Below, in pieces: positions 10,101-18,542 of a stretch of 64,000 nucleotides of DNA. The notes below the pieces were generated by a model, which worked only from the letters and a program-made list of their open reading frames with translations, had not been told where the DNA came from and did not search any database. Numbering within the stretch: position 1 is the first letter of the stretch; every line of letters starts with the position of its first letter. Source of the DNA: Tepidamorphus gemmatus (GTDB lineage: Bacteria > Pseudomonadota > Alphaproteobacteria > Rhizobiales > Tepidamorphaceae); NCBI RefSeq assembly GCF_004346195.1, contig NZ_SMAK01000004.1, positions 62,001 to 126,000 of the forward strand, in the 5' to 3' direction. The translations under genes were made by a program, and so were the position numbers.

Positions 10101-10638
10101 GTGAAAGACCCGCGGCTGTCTCGGCGTCGGGCGAGGCCGTCTGGAAGCGCAGACTGCCATCGACCTGCCGGAGATTCATCCGCGGCCGGATCAACCAGAC
10201 GCTGCTCGGCGCGATCCGCCCGGTGACCAGCGCGAGGCCTGAAAGCCCGATTGCAGCCCGCGGCGCGGCAAACACGGCATTGCCGTCCGGCCCGGTCACC
10301 GCGACATCTCGCAACCTCAGGACAAGATCGAGCGTATCGCGGTCGCGCTCGATGACCGTATCCTCGATCGTCACGCGATAGCCGACTGGCAGTTGCTGCT
10401 GCACGGCATCGGCGATTCGCGGCGTCAGGAAGGCAACCGACAGCGGACTGTCGGAAAGTCTGACCATGAGCAGAACGAGCGCCACGACGGCCAGCAGCGC
10501 CACCGCCGCGAATCCCTGCCCGACGCGCAGCCAGAGTCGGCGGCGTGCCGCAATCAGTCGGATTCGTGCCAGTCCCGCGACCGCCGCGCGCTGGAGGTAC
10601 TGCTTGCCATCCGCAGTGGATCGGGTGCTGGATTCCAT
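7141..10638 (-). CDS. YhdP/AsmA-like large envelope protein (DUF3971 family)
   Basis: A 1165-residue protein with one N-terminal membrane segment at about residues 34-58, after a basic cytoplasmic start, then a long periplasmic region of repeated beta-strand sequence. The VTIEDTVIERDRDTLDLVLR and IRPRMNLRQVDGSLRF segments and the AsmA-like C-terminus (PLFLGPLLGGKPNEGLLG, a late FRYIFGMDNP) match the YhdP/DUF3971 family. In E. coli, YhdP, TamB and YdbH are bridge-like proteins that move phospholipids to the outer membrane. The same role is inferred here. It is convergent with tyrS with almost no gap and divergent from the bcp gene. Confidence 0.85.
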   Translation of the reverse strand: MESSTRSTADGKQYLQRAAVAGLARIRLIAARRRLWLRVGQGFAAVALLAVVALVLLMVRLSDSPLSVAFLTPRIADAVQQQLPVGYRVTIEDTVIERDRDTLDLVLRLRDVAVTGPDGNAVFAAPRAAIGLSGLALVTGRIAPSSVWLIRPRMNLRQVDGSLRFQTASPDAETAAGLSQPPRSAPLVAPVEAFAVLFALLGAENRQGLSRFGVRNARVSVFDEAGSRHDIDNVELVVSRSDREGEIAFAVGIGDGAGMPSFEGSARRSLGGGVILSGGIRNLAIADLEPLLPKQLPFVMTSPISADFSLTIGVDGALDWLSSEVLIGAGHVGIGEHRFLIDEADIAVDWRYSTGTIIIRPSRLLAGETGFRLTGQIAVPERGDFSYGTIPLKLDFSDISIADPNGDLPSSYNSITLEGFLVPDQRVLHVSRLDLISGQTAGSFVGFVGGRGESPGVKLAGSVTDMTVDTLKSAWPAVLAPKARRWAVRNLLSGDILDARINVDIKPEEIASALRGVPLPQGAFDLSFRARDVSFRYLGDLPPMVGVAATGRVDGQRFDIRLTSEARIELPQSGVLRVAAGRFEVPDIPSHPSTGIVDLKLEGKLSDALVLLDQPPIDFAASRGMNVDDFEGNGRFDIHMTIPFIDDLRFPDIELQVEGRIEDFAANNFAGARRVTDGDVDLRIEDGRISIAGTAELDGVRAAVAVDDPLLPGGEPGARSVTMTLDEAARRRLGLPLDEILSGPIVATVSDVRATADGTSQHIHADLTRARIGFAALGVEKPAGEQATAEFVLAQTSNAVRLTNLKLVSSSLQVEGSAEFEKGGGLSRINLPVLRSARGTDISVDGRTVNGVRNVSLTGKSIDLRGALVNQRSGAGGAEVGGSGMRIDIDVERAIGAGGVTLTNLSGTISRTGGRIARLELSASGEGGAPISLRHSDDGTNADLSVESADAGTTLAWSGIYANMRGGRLRLAAARRGANASMAGTIDVDRFRIANDPSLAHLIEGGEQQSRGRPDSATVTTSPQQGLNVSDVGFDRFSASFQRIGPTILVSDGVLRGVAVGATVEGSLDLAAKRLAIHGTYVPLYALNNLFGQLPLFLGPLLGGKPNEGLLGITYSISGTMDAPVLTINPISVVAPGVFRYIFGMDNPRAAVPRTATDAIEPLQR

Positions 10639-10825
10639 CAGATCCCAGGATTCACATTCGACGCGTCGCGCGACCCCGAATGCTAGGCAGGCTAGCGGCG
10701 GCGCGTTCGATCGGCCGGCACAACAATCCGCAAAACCGTACTATTCGTACACGGGACATTAGCGGCACCACCGATTCCCCGGTGGCGTTGTGATCCAACA
10801 ATACGGACGAAAGGAAGGCAGACCA

Positions 10826-11323
10826 ATGGTCAAGCAGGCAGACGCGGCTTCATCCGGCCCCGAGATCGGCGAGCGCGCCCCGGACTTCGACCTGCCGGCC
10901 GCCGGCGGTGGCCGGTTGCGGCTCGCGGATTTCAAGGGCCGTGTACTGGTGCTCTACTTCTATCCCAAGGACGACACCAGCGGCTGCACCCGGGAAGCGC
11001 TTGATTTCCAGGAGTTGCGCGAGCAGTTCGAGGCAGCCGGTGCGACGATCATCGGCATGTCTCCCGATCCGGCGACGTCGCATGACAAGTTCCGCACGAA
11101 GCATGGCCTCGACATTGCACTTGCCTCGGATCCGGAAACGACGACGCTTCAGGCCTACGGGGTGTGGAAGGAAAAATCCATGTACGGGCGAAAGTACATG
11201 GGCGTCGAACGCTCGACCTTCCTGATCGACGGCGAGGGTGTGATCCGGCGGGTCTGGAGAAACGTCAAGGTGCCTGGCCATGCGGCCGAGGTCCTCGAGG
11301 CAGTCAGGCACTTTGCGCCTTGA
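10826..11323 (+). CDS. bcp: BCP/PrxQ-type peroxiredoxin with a single cysteine
   Basis: A 165-residue thiol peroxidase of the bacterioferritin comigratory protein (PrxQ) family, which reduces hydrogen and organic peroxides. The active site is YPKDDTSGCTREALDF, with the peroxidatic cysteine at residue 54. In E. coli BCP a resolving cysteine follows five residues later; here that position is leucine. The whole protein contains no other cysteine, so it must act as a one-cysteine enzyme, recycled by an external thiol. The start at MVKQAD has an AAGGA ribosome binding site about 10 bases upstream; the longer frame lacks support. Confidence 0.93.
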   Translation: MVKQADAASSGPEIGERAPDFDLPAAGGGRLRLADFKGRVLVLYFYPKDDTSGCTREALDFQELREQFEAAGATIIGMSPDPATSHDKFRTKHGLDIALASDPETTTLQAYGVWKEKSMYGRKYMGVERSTFLIDGEGVIRRVWRNVKVPGHAAEVLEAVRHFAP

Positions 11324-11491
11324 CCACCCCTCCGGCCCAGGCAATTTCGGACGGATTGGCGTTCCGGCGGCCCATGAGGCACGTCTGGCCGACGCTCGCA
11401 CCAGCAGGGTCCGGGCGTCCAATTGGCAGTTCGTTAACCCTAATCCTTCGAGAATGGCGGCCGACGATCGTGATCAACCGCCGCTCGGACG

Positions 11492-12784
11492 ATGCAGACG
11501 CCACCCTCCGCTTTCGGCCGCCGCGCCCAGCCGCACAGGATCATCCTCGCGCGAGGCGAACGGGTGCGTGCGCTCACCCTGCCCCACTGGGCCGGCTGGG
11601 CGTGCCTCGCCGGCCTTTGCGCCGTATTGGTGTGGCTTGTCGGCGCAACCGCCTACATCGCCTTCCATGACGAGATCCTCGCGACGGCGCTTGAGCACCG
11701 GGTAGCGGTGGAGCGGTCCTACGAGGACCGGATCGCCCATCTCCGACGCCAGATCGACGAGATCAACACCCGCCAGTATCTCGACCAGCAGGCATTCGAA
11801 TCGCGCCTCGCGGCGGTGCTGCGGCGCCAGCAGGAACTCGAGGAGCGCCAGCACCGGATCGCCGCGCTGATCGAGGCCGCCCGCCAGCGCAAGGTGACTC
11901 TGGCCGTTCCGTCTGCCCCGCAGACAACGGCCAACTTTGCCGACGCCGGCGTCGCCAGCCCGTTGATGACGTCGTACCGCCAGGATCGCCCGGCACCGCT
12001 CGATGGCACCATCCCCTCACGGAATACCGCGGCCGCGCCGGACGCACCCAGCCGTCCCCTGGTGGTGACAAAGGCGCTTGGGGACGGTCCGATGGCAGCG
12101 ATCGAGGCTTCGATGAACCATGTTGACGCGGTACAGGGCGAGATCGTCGCGACGCTCGCTGCGTCGGTCGAGGCTCTCAACAGCCGTCTCGAGCAGGTGA
12201 TGAATTCGGTGGGCTCGCGCGGAAGTTCCCCCGCTGCTCCCGGCATGGGCGGACCGCTGATCGAATTGCGCGATTCGGTGGTGGTGCGGGGGGCGCCGGA
12301 CATGGAGCTGAGGCGCCTTGAAGCCGGTCTCGACCGCCTCGACAAACTCCGCTTCCAGGTCTCCAGATTGCCCGTGCGCCTTCCGCTTCCGGGAGAAGCC
12401 GAGATTACCAGCGGCTTCGGCACCCGCATCGACCCGTTCCTGGGCCGCCCGGCACTCCATACCGGCGTCGACTTTCGCAGCGAACCGGGCGATCCGGTCC
12501 TGGCCGCCGCCGGCGGAACGGTGGAGATCGCAGAATACAGCGGCGGTTATGGCAACATGGTCGAGATCGACCATGGTAACGGCTATTCCACGCGCTACAG
12601 CCACCTCAGCAGCATTCTGGTGAAAGCGGGCGACAATGTCGCGCCTGGCGACATCGTCGGCAGGGTCGGTAGCACCGGCAGAAGCACCGGGCCACACCTC
12701 CATTTCGAGACCCGGCTGCTCGGCACCGTGCGCGACCCGATGGACTATCTAGCCGCCGCCGAGCTGCTGCCGCCAGGCTTCTGA
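11492..12784 (+). CDS. M23 (LytM-domain) peptidase with membrane anchor and coiled coil
   Basis: A 430-residue envelope protein. A membrane segment lies at about residues 33-57, a charged coiled coil at about 65-130, a low-complexity linker follows, and the last 110 residues are an M23 peptidase domain. Zinc ligands are visible: HTGVD (His323, Asp327) and the HLH motif (His402, His404), so the enzyme should be active rather than an EnvC-like activator. It probably cleaves peptidoglycan cross-links in the periplasm. It is the first of three wall genes here, with PBP1A and AmiC just downstream on the other strand, and it is convergent with prfB with a 14-base gap. Confidence 0.92.
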   Translation: MQTPPSAFGRRAQPHRIILARGERVRALTLPHWAGWACLAGLCAVLVWLVGATAYIAFHDEILATALEHRVAVERSYEDRIAHLRRQIDEINTRQYLDQQAFESRLAAVLRRQQELEERQHRIAALIEAARQRKVTLAVPSAPQTTANFADAGVASPLMTSYRQDRPAPLDGTIPSRNTAAAPDAPSRPLVVTKALGDGPMAAIEASMNHVDAVQGEIVATLAASVEALNSRLEQVMNSVGSRGSSPAAPGMGGPLIELRDSVVVRGAPDMELRRLEAGLDRLDKLRFQVSRLPVRLPLPGEAEITSGFGTRIDPFLGRPALHTGVDFRSEPGDPVLAAAGGTVEIAEYSGGYGNMVEIDHGNGYSTRYSHLSSILVKAGDNVAPGDIVGRVGSTGRSTGPHLHFETRLLGTVRDPMDYLAAAELLPPGF

Positions 12785-12798
12785 GCCAGCGGCCGCGC

Positions 12799-13918
12799 TC
12801 AGGCGGTGGCGGCTTCCCGGGCATTGACCCGCTGGGCGAGCGAAGCTTCCATGAACATGTCGAGATCGCCGTCCAAGACCGCCTGGGGATTGGTGCTCTC
12901 GACGCCCGTGCGCAGATCCTTGACCAGCTGATAGGGTTGCAGCACGTAGGATCGGATCTGGTGCCCCCATCCGATGTCGGTCTTCGAGGCAGCTTCCGCC
13001 TGCGCCTTCTCCTCGCGCTTCTGCAGTTCGAGCTCATACAGTCGCGATCGCAGCATCGCCCAGGCGGTGGCGCGATTCTTGTGCTGCGAGCGCTCATTCT
13101 GGCAGGCGACGACAATACCGCTGGGAATGTGCGTCAGGCGCACGGCCGAGTCGGTGGTGTTGACGTGCTGGCCGCCGGCGCCTGAGGAGCGGTAGGTATC
13201 GACCCGGACGTCCGACTCCTTGATGTCGATCTCGATCGAATCGTCGATGACCGGATAGACCCAGACCGATGCGAAGCTGGTGTGGCGGCGGGCGCTCGAA
13301 TCGAACGGCGAAATCCGTACCAGCCGGTGGACGCCGGATTCAGTCTTCAGCCATCCGTAGGCGTTCGGCCCCTTGATGAGCAGGGTCGCCGAGCGGATAC
13401 CGGCCTCTTCCCCCTCATTGTAGCCGATTTCCTCCACCTTGTAGCCGTGCGCTGCTGCCCAGCGGCTGTACATCCTGAGCAGCATCGCTGCCCAGTCCTG
13501 ACTTTCGGTACCACCGGCGCCGGCATGCACTTCGAGATAGGTGTCGTTGCGATCGGCCTCGCCGGAGAGGAGCGATTCAATCTGGCGCTTCTGCGCCTCG
13601 CGATGCAGCTCGCGCAGTGCGGATTCCGCATCAGCGAGGACGGACGCCTCGTCCTCCGCCTCGGCAAGCTCGATCAGGCCGATCGTGTCGGCGAGCTCGC
13701 CCTCAATCCGCGCCACGACGTCGGTCGCGTCCTGGAGCTGCTGACGCTCGCGCATCAGCGCCTGCGCCATCTCGGCGTTCTCCCACAGCGACGGATCCTC
13801 GGCGCGGTGGTTCAGCTCCTCCAGCCGTGCGAGCGCGTTGTCCCAGTCAAAGATGCCTCCTTAGCAGGCTGATCGACTGACGAATCTCGTCGACCAGCTG
13901 CTGATGTTCTGCACGCAT
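12799..13918 (-). CDS. prfB: Peptide chain release factor 2, made by programmed +1 frameshift
   Basis: RF2 reads UGA and UAA stop codons and releases the finished protein. The peptidyl-hydrolysis motif GGQ is in [10 protein letters not shown], and the stop-codon reading motif SPF is in [12 protein letters not shown]. The real gene starts at the ATG at 13918. It encodes 23 residues ([11 protein letters not shown]...SLLRRHL), meets an in-frame TGA as codon 24, and continues one base forward as [12 protein letters not shown]. The total product is 372 residues, normal for RF2. Taking the long open frame alone would give a truncated 323-residue protein. The frameshift is the known RF2 autoregulation device, not a mutation. 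Confidence 0.96.
13846..13861 (-). promoter_or_regulatory. Programmed +1 ribosomal frameshift site of prfB
   Basis: Read on the minus strand the site is AGGAGG CAT CTT TGA C. It has an internal Shine-Dalgarno sequence exactly three bases before the slippery CTT codon, then the in-frame TGA and a C. This is the same arrangement and spacing as the E. coli prfB site. When RF2 is scarce the ribosome pauses at TGA and slips forward, restoring RF2 synthesis. Confidence 0.95.
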
Positions 13919-13951
13919 GTGTCAGGTTTCCGTTTACGGGTCGATGCGGCG

Positions 13952-16411
13952 TCAGTACAGGCCGCCGGTTCCGGTGCGAACCGCACGATCGGCTTCCGGG
14001 GTCACGGCGGTCGGCTGCCCGAACTGATCCTGATATCCGATCACGGAATAGCTGTCAGGCGGAACCTGGCCGGGCTTGAACGCCTCCAGAATTACGTTGG
14101 TCTCGTTCGGACCGGCCCGCAACCCTGTGGCCGGATTGATGCGCACCAGCTGGATGCCGGGCGGCACGCGGAAGGGAATCGCCGGCTTGTCTGCAAGCGC
14201 CTCCTTCATGAAATCCCTGAAGATCGGCGCCGCCAGCTGGCCACCCGTCATGCCGCGGCCGAGCGGCTGCGGCTGATCGTAGCCGACATAGACGCCTACG
14301 GCCAGATCGGGCGAGAACCCGACGAACCAGGCATCCTTCTCGTCATTGGTGGTACCGGTCTTGCCGGCGAGCGGCTTCTCGACCTCGCGGACGACGGTCG
14401 CGGTACCCCGTTGCACGACTCCCTCGAGCATCGAGATCATCTGATAGTCCGTATACGGGTCCAGCACCTGTTCGCGGTTGTCGATCAGCTGCGGCTCGTC
14501 CTGGCCGGTCCAGGCCTGGGCCGTGCAGCCCTCGCAGATGCGCTGGTCATGCTTGTAGATGGTCCGGCCGTAACGGTCCTGGATGCGGTCAATCAATGTC
14601 GGGGTGATCTTGCGGCCGCCATTGGCGATGGTGGCATAGGCCGCCGTCATGCGCAGCACGGTGGTCTCGCCGGCGCCGAGCGCCATCGGCAGATAGGGCA
14701 GCATGTCGTCATAGATGCCGAACCGCCTCGCATATTCCCTGATCAGCGGCATGCCCATGTCCTGGGCGAGACGCACCGTCATGACGTTGCGCGACAGCTC
14801 GATGCCGCGACGGAGGGTCGAGGGACCGTAGAACTTGCGACCGTAGTTCTGCGGACGCCAGATCTTTCCGCCGGAGACGATCTCGATGGGCGCGTCGAGC
14901 ACGACGCTGGACGGAGAATAGCCGTTGTCGAGCGCGGCCGCGTAGACGAAGGGCTTGAAGGCGGATCCGGGTTGCCGCATCGCCTGTGTTGCGCGGTTGA
15001 ACTCGCTTTCGGCGAAGCTGAAGCCGCCGACAAGCGCGAGGACACGGCCGGTATGGGTGTCCATCGCCACGATCGCGCCGCTGATCTTGGGAACCTGCTG
15101 GAGGTCGAACTCGCTCGCGCTGTCGCCGACCGGCGAGACGTATACAACATCGCCAGGTTTCAGCACCTGCGCGGCCGACTTGATCGGCTTGCCCTTCTCG
15201 GGACCGACGGCCCACCGCGCCCATGTCAGCTTGTCGGTCGGAATACGGCCGACCTTGCGATCCTCGCTGAACCGACCGGAGGGCAGCTTGTCGGGGCGCA
15301 GACCGATGACTGCCCCCTCATCGTCGGTCTTCAGGACCACCGCCAGACGCCACGGCGCGACATCATAGAGCGGCTCGATCTTGCCGACGGCAAGCCCCCA
15401 GTCCCCGCTGAGCTCGACTGTCTCGATCGGGCCGCGCCAGCCGCGCTTGCGATCGTAGTCGACCAGCCCCTTGACCAGTACCCGGCGGGCCAGCACCTGC
15501 AGCTTGGGATCGAGGGTCGAGCGGACCGACAGGCCGCCCTCGTAGAGCCCGGACTCACCGTAAAGCTGATACAGCGTGCGCCGGACATCCTCGACGAAGT
15601 AATCCGCCGCCTGCAGGCGCGGCCCGGTCGGGCGCAGCTTCACCTCGATGGGGGTGTTACGCGCCTCGATCGCCTGGTCCGCAGTGATGAAGCCGTTCTC
15701 CTCCATCCGGTCGATGACCCAGTTGCGGCGCTCCAGGGCCCGCTCGGGCTCGCGGAACGGATGATAGTTGTTCGGCGCCTTCGGCAGCGCCGCCAGATAG
15801 GCCGCTTCCGGGATCGTCAGTGCGTCTACCGACTTGTCGAAATAGATGAGCGCTGCCGCGGCAATTCCATAGGCGCCCACGCCCAGATAGATCTCGTTGA
15901 GATAGAGCTCGAGGATCTGGTCCTTGGTGAAGGCGTTCTCGATCTTCAGGGCCAGCAGCGCTTCCTTGATCTTGCGCTCGTAGGACTTCTCGTTGGTCAG
16001 CAGGAAGTTCTTGGCGACCTGCTGGGTGATCGACGACCCACCGACCAGGCTGCGGTTCGAGTTCGACAGCAGTGCCTCGATGTTCTCCAGCGCGGCGCGG
16101 CCGATGCCCACAAGGTCAAGGCCGAAGTGGCTGTAGAAATTCTTGTCCTCGGCCGACAGGAAGGCATTGATGACGGTGCTGGGAACCGCCTGGATCGGAA
16201 TGAAAAGCCGACGCTCCTTGGCGTACTCGGCGACGAGCTGGCCGTCGGCGGCGTGCACGCGGGTCATCACCGGCGGCTCGTACTCGCGAAGGCTCGCATA
16301 GTCGGGCAGATCCTCGGACACTTGCCAGAGAACATAGGCAACCGCCGCCGAGACAACGACGAACAGAATGACGCCCAGCGTGAACAGGAAACCCAGAAAT
16401 CTCAGCAGCAT
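13952..16411 (-). CDS. mrcA: Penicillin-binding protein 1A (bifunctional transglycosylase/transpeptidase)
   Basis: An 819-residue class A PBP that polymerises and cross-links peptidoglycan. It has a short N-terminal cytoplasmic start and a membrane segment at about residues 5-28. The GT51 transglycosylase domain has the catalytic glutamate in SAEDKNFYSHFG (Glu88). An OB-like insert is followed by the transpeptidase domain with SAFK (Ser483, Lys486), SRN and KTGTT motifs. I start the protein at the ATG giving MLLRFLGFLF, just before the membrane helix; the longer frame adds 94 unconserved residues. It lies downstream of the amidase gene on the same strand, an order often seen in Hyphomicrobiales, though about 200 bases separate them. 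Confidence 0.95.
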   Translation of the reverse strand: MLLRFLGFLFTLGVILFVVVSAAVAYVLWQVSEDLPDYASLREYEPPVMTRVHAADGQLVAEYAKERRLFIPIQAVPSTVINAFLSAEDKNFYSHFGLDLVGIGRAALENIEALLSNSNRSLVGGSSITQQVAKNFLLTNEKSYERKIKEALLALKIENAFTKDQILELYLNEIYLGVGAYGIAAAALIYFDKSVDALTIPEAAYLAALPKAPNNYHPFREPERALERRNWVIDRMEENGFITADQAIEARNTPIEVKLRPTGPRLQAADYFVEDVRRTLYQLYGESGLYEGGLSVRSTLDPKLQVLARRVLVKGLVDYDRKRGWRGPIETVELSGDWGLAVGKIEPLYDVAPWRLAVVLKTDDEGAVIGLRPDKLPSGRFSEDRKVGRIPTDKLTWARWAVGPEKGKPIKSAAQVLKPGDVVYVSPVGDSASEFDLQQVPKISGAIVAMDTHTGRVLALVGGFSFAESEFNRATQAMRQPGSAFKPFVYAAALDNGYSPSSVVLDAPIEIVSGGKIWRPQNYGRKFYGPSTLRRGIELSRNVMTVRLAQDMGMPLIREYARRFGIYDDMLPYLPMALGAGETTVLRMTAAYATIANGGRKITPTLIDRIQDRYGRTIYKHDQRICEGCTAQAWTGQDEPQLIDNREQVLDPYTDYQMISMLEGVVQRGTATVVREVEKPLAGKTGTTNDEKDAWFVGFSPDLAVGVYVGYDQPQPLGRGMTGGQLAAPIFRDFMKEALADKPAIPFRVPPGIQLVRINPATGLRAGPNETNVILEAFKPGQVPPDSYSVIGYQDQFGQPTAVTPEADRAVRTGTGGLY

Positions 16412-16611
16412 GACTTCGCCAGCGCCATTCGTCGCCCGATGGTGTCCGACCTGGCCCCACCTGCATGCGGCGGAACGGGCGCCCGGCCCGCCAGCCGACA
16501 AGATCCTGGCGTGCTCATAGCGCGGAACCCCCGGCTGATCAAATCGTCCCTGGTACCGATGAACGGCAGGGCCTTGGCCAAATTGTGACCGACCCTGCCC
16601 CTGCCGCGTGT

Positions 16612-17865
16612 TCAGAACGGCGCGCGGGCGTGATTCTCGCCGAAATAGCTCGAAACCGCCTCGGCGACGGAGCGCGCGATGCGCTGCTGCCACTCGCTGT
16701 CGGTGAGGTGCTTCTCGTCGTCGGAATTGGTCAGGTAGCCGAGCTCCAGCAGCACCGAGGGGACGTCGTGCGCCCGCAGCACCTTGAAGCCGGCCGAACG
16801 GTGCGGATTCTTCACCACACCTGTATGCGCCTTGAGCTTGTCGACGAGCGTGCGCGCGAAGAACACCGCATAGTTCTTCGTCTCGCGCTGGACCAAGTCG
16901 ATCAGAATGTCGGCAACGTCGTCGGTCTCGCCTGAAAGATCGACGCCGGCGATCACGTCGGAGCGGTTCTCCTGCTCGGCCAGCGCGGCTGCGACCGCAT
17001 CGGAGGCGCGCTCCGACAACGTGTAGACCGTCGCGCCGCTCACGCCACCGGCGGCGACCGAATCCGCGTGGACGGAAATGAACAGCGAGGCTTCCCTGGA
17101 CCGTGCGAACGCCACGCGCTCGGCGAGCGGAACGAAGACATCGTCCGTTCGCGTCATTTCCACCCGGAATCGCCCCCCGGCACTCAGCGCCGACCGCAGT
17201 TGCTTGGAGAACGCCAGGACGACGTCCTTCTCAAGCGTGCCGTTCTTGCTGCGCGCACCCGAATCGATGCCTCCATGCCCCGGATCAATGACGACGACGA
17301 TCTCGCGTGCCTGCGGTCCCGCACCGGGACGGACGGCCTCGAGGATGCCGTTCGAGGGAGCGGTGCGGCCAACGCGCGGACGCGCCGGCTCGAGCGCGAG
17401 CGCGGCGAGGAATTCCTCCCGGGAGGTGGCGACCAGATCGACGACGATGCGGGCGGGTTGATCGTCGACCGCGGCAACGACGAAGGCCTTGTCCACCTTG
17501 ACCGGGCCGTTCGTGTCGAGCACGATTCGCGACTTGCCCGGCCCGATGAGGCCGAACCGGTAGGCAGCGACCAGCCCCCTGCCTTCGCGCCCTTCCTCGG
17601 GCGCGAGACGGAATACCGTCTCCGGTAGATCAAGGATGACACGGTACGGATCGGCGAGCGTGAAGACCCCGAATACCACCTCGCTGTCGACGTCGACGAC
17701 GAATCGGGTCCGCTTGTCGTCACCGGCAATGCGCGACTGCAATGCGGTGACCGGTGCGGAGCGCGCCGACGCACCGTCGCCGGAGGCGCTCACGGCACCG
17801 GGCGAAACGGCGACCAGCAGTGCCGCGACGAGGACGACGACGAGATTGCGGACTGGAAGATTCAC
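16612..17865 (-). CDS. amiC: N-acetylmuramoyl-L-alanine amidase with AMIN domain (AmiC type)
   Basis: A 417-residue periplasmic zinc amidase that cuts the peptide from the glycan chain, mainly during daughter-cell separation. A signal peptide ends near residue 28 (VSA-SG). An AMIN peptidoglycan-targeting domain spans about 40-145, and the Amidase_3 domain about 190-410. Zinc-site motifs are visible: VIDPGHGGIDSG (His), GTLEKDVVL (Glu) and ISVHADS (His); a catalytic glutamate lies in VLLELGYLTN. The best start is a GTG, since the signal peptide begins there. The gene is divergent from rne across a long non-coding region and may be read through into mrcA. Confidence 0.95.
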   Translation of the reverse strand: MNLPVRNLVVVLVAALLVAVSPGAVSASGDGASARSAPVTALQSRIAGDDKRTRFVVDVDSEVVFGVFTLADPYRVILDLPETVFRLAPEEGREGRGLVAAYRFGLIGPGKSRIVLDTNGPVKVDKAFVVAAVDDQPARIVVDLVATSREEFLAALALEPARPRVGRTAPSNGILEAVRPGAGPQAREIVVVIDPGHGGIDSGARSKNGTLEKDVVLAFSKQLRSALSAGGRFRVEMTRTDDVFVPLAERVAFARSREASLFISVHADSVAAGGVSGATVYTLSERASDAVAAALAEQENRSDVIAGVDLSGETDDVADILIDLVQRETKNYAVFFARTLVDKLKAHTGVVKNPHRSAGFKVLRAHDVPSVLLELGYLTNSDDEKHLTDSEWQQRIARSVAEAVSSYFGENHARAPF

Positions 17866-18542
17866 CGGCCAGCGGCCCCCGCTCCTACCCCGGTTCTCGG
17901 CGCAACTATGGCGGACTCCCCCCGTCGATTAAAGCCTTTGGGTTAACCAGACCTTGATGAATTTCCGGCAATCTTGGGAGCTGTTGCCGCCGGAACACAA
18001 TGCTTGCCAAAGGCGAGCGTGACGCATTAAAAGCGCGAAAGTTTCGTATTCGCGTCCTCGGCCTCGAGCACGAACATGGGTCGGACGGGTGACCGCCCGC
18101 ATGGACCGTTACCCTTCCATGACCGCCACGGCGCCGAGCGTCCGGTCGCCCTTGCGCTTGGACCTTGCCGCCAAATCCTCCGCCGAGGGACGAATGCCGC
18201 CGCAGCGCGACCGGTTTGCGCGGGCCGCCCAGCTGACGACACGTCCGTGTCGCCGCCGGCGCCGCGGGTCGATGGTGGGGCGAGCAGATTGAACCGACCG
18301 CCGCTCCCGGCGGTCCATTGAGAGTTGCGGATGCTGGGTGTGGACGAGCTGCCGGCCAAAGTCGCAAGAACGTGCGGACCGGCTCGCACGCCATGCTCTG
18401 ACCAGCCCTCCCCGCCATTCCGCATCGCCGTTTCCGGCCCGATCGAGGTTGCCGGAAGCCCATCCCTGGGACGCGCGGACCTGGTTGCCGTTCAGGCAGC
18501 CGGACGGCTGCGCGTCGTCCGACCGACATCAGAGTCCACAAC
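17866..18542. other. Long non-coding region between amiC and rne; probable rne leader
   Basis: About 677 bases with no convincing gene: the open frames in it overlap on both strands, are arginine- or proline-rich and lack family features. Its right part is probably the long RNase E mRNA leader, since in other Proteobacteria such leaders mediate RNase E autoregulation. A weak sigma70-like promoter facing rne is possible, with TTGCCA at 18004-18009 and ATTAAA at 18026-18031, 16 bases apart. That would give a leader of about 500 bases. I found no ncRNA or riboswitch I can name. Confidence 0.5.

Noticed and set aside
13771-13918. prfB as a frameshifted pseudogene
   Set aside because: The stop occurs exactly at the known RF2 frameshift site with stimulator and slippery codon, so it is programmed.
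13904-16588. Open frame of 894 codons opposite mrcA
   Set aside because: It is the antisense shadow of a strongly conserved PBP1A. In GC-rich genes the complementary frame often lacks stops; the product is Arg/His/Asp-rich with no domain.
17930-17960. CtrA-type site (TTAA-N7-TTAA) upstream of amiC
   Set aside because: Two TTAA half-sites are present, but they are 10 bases apart instead of 7.
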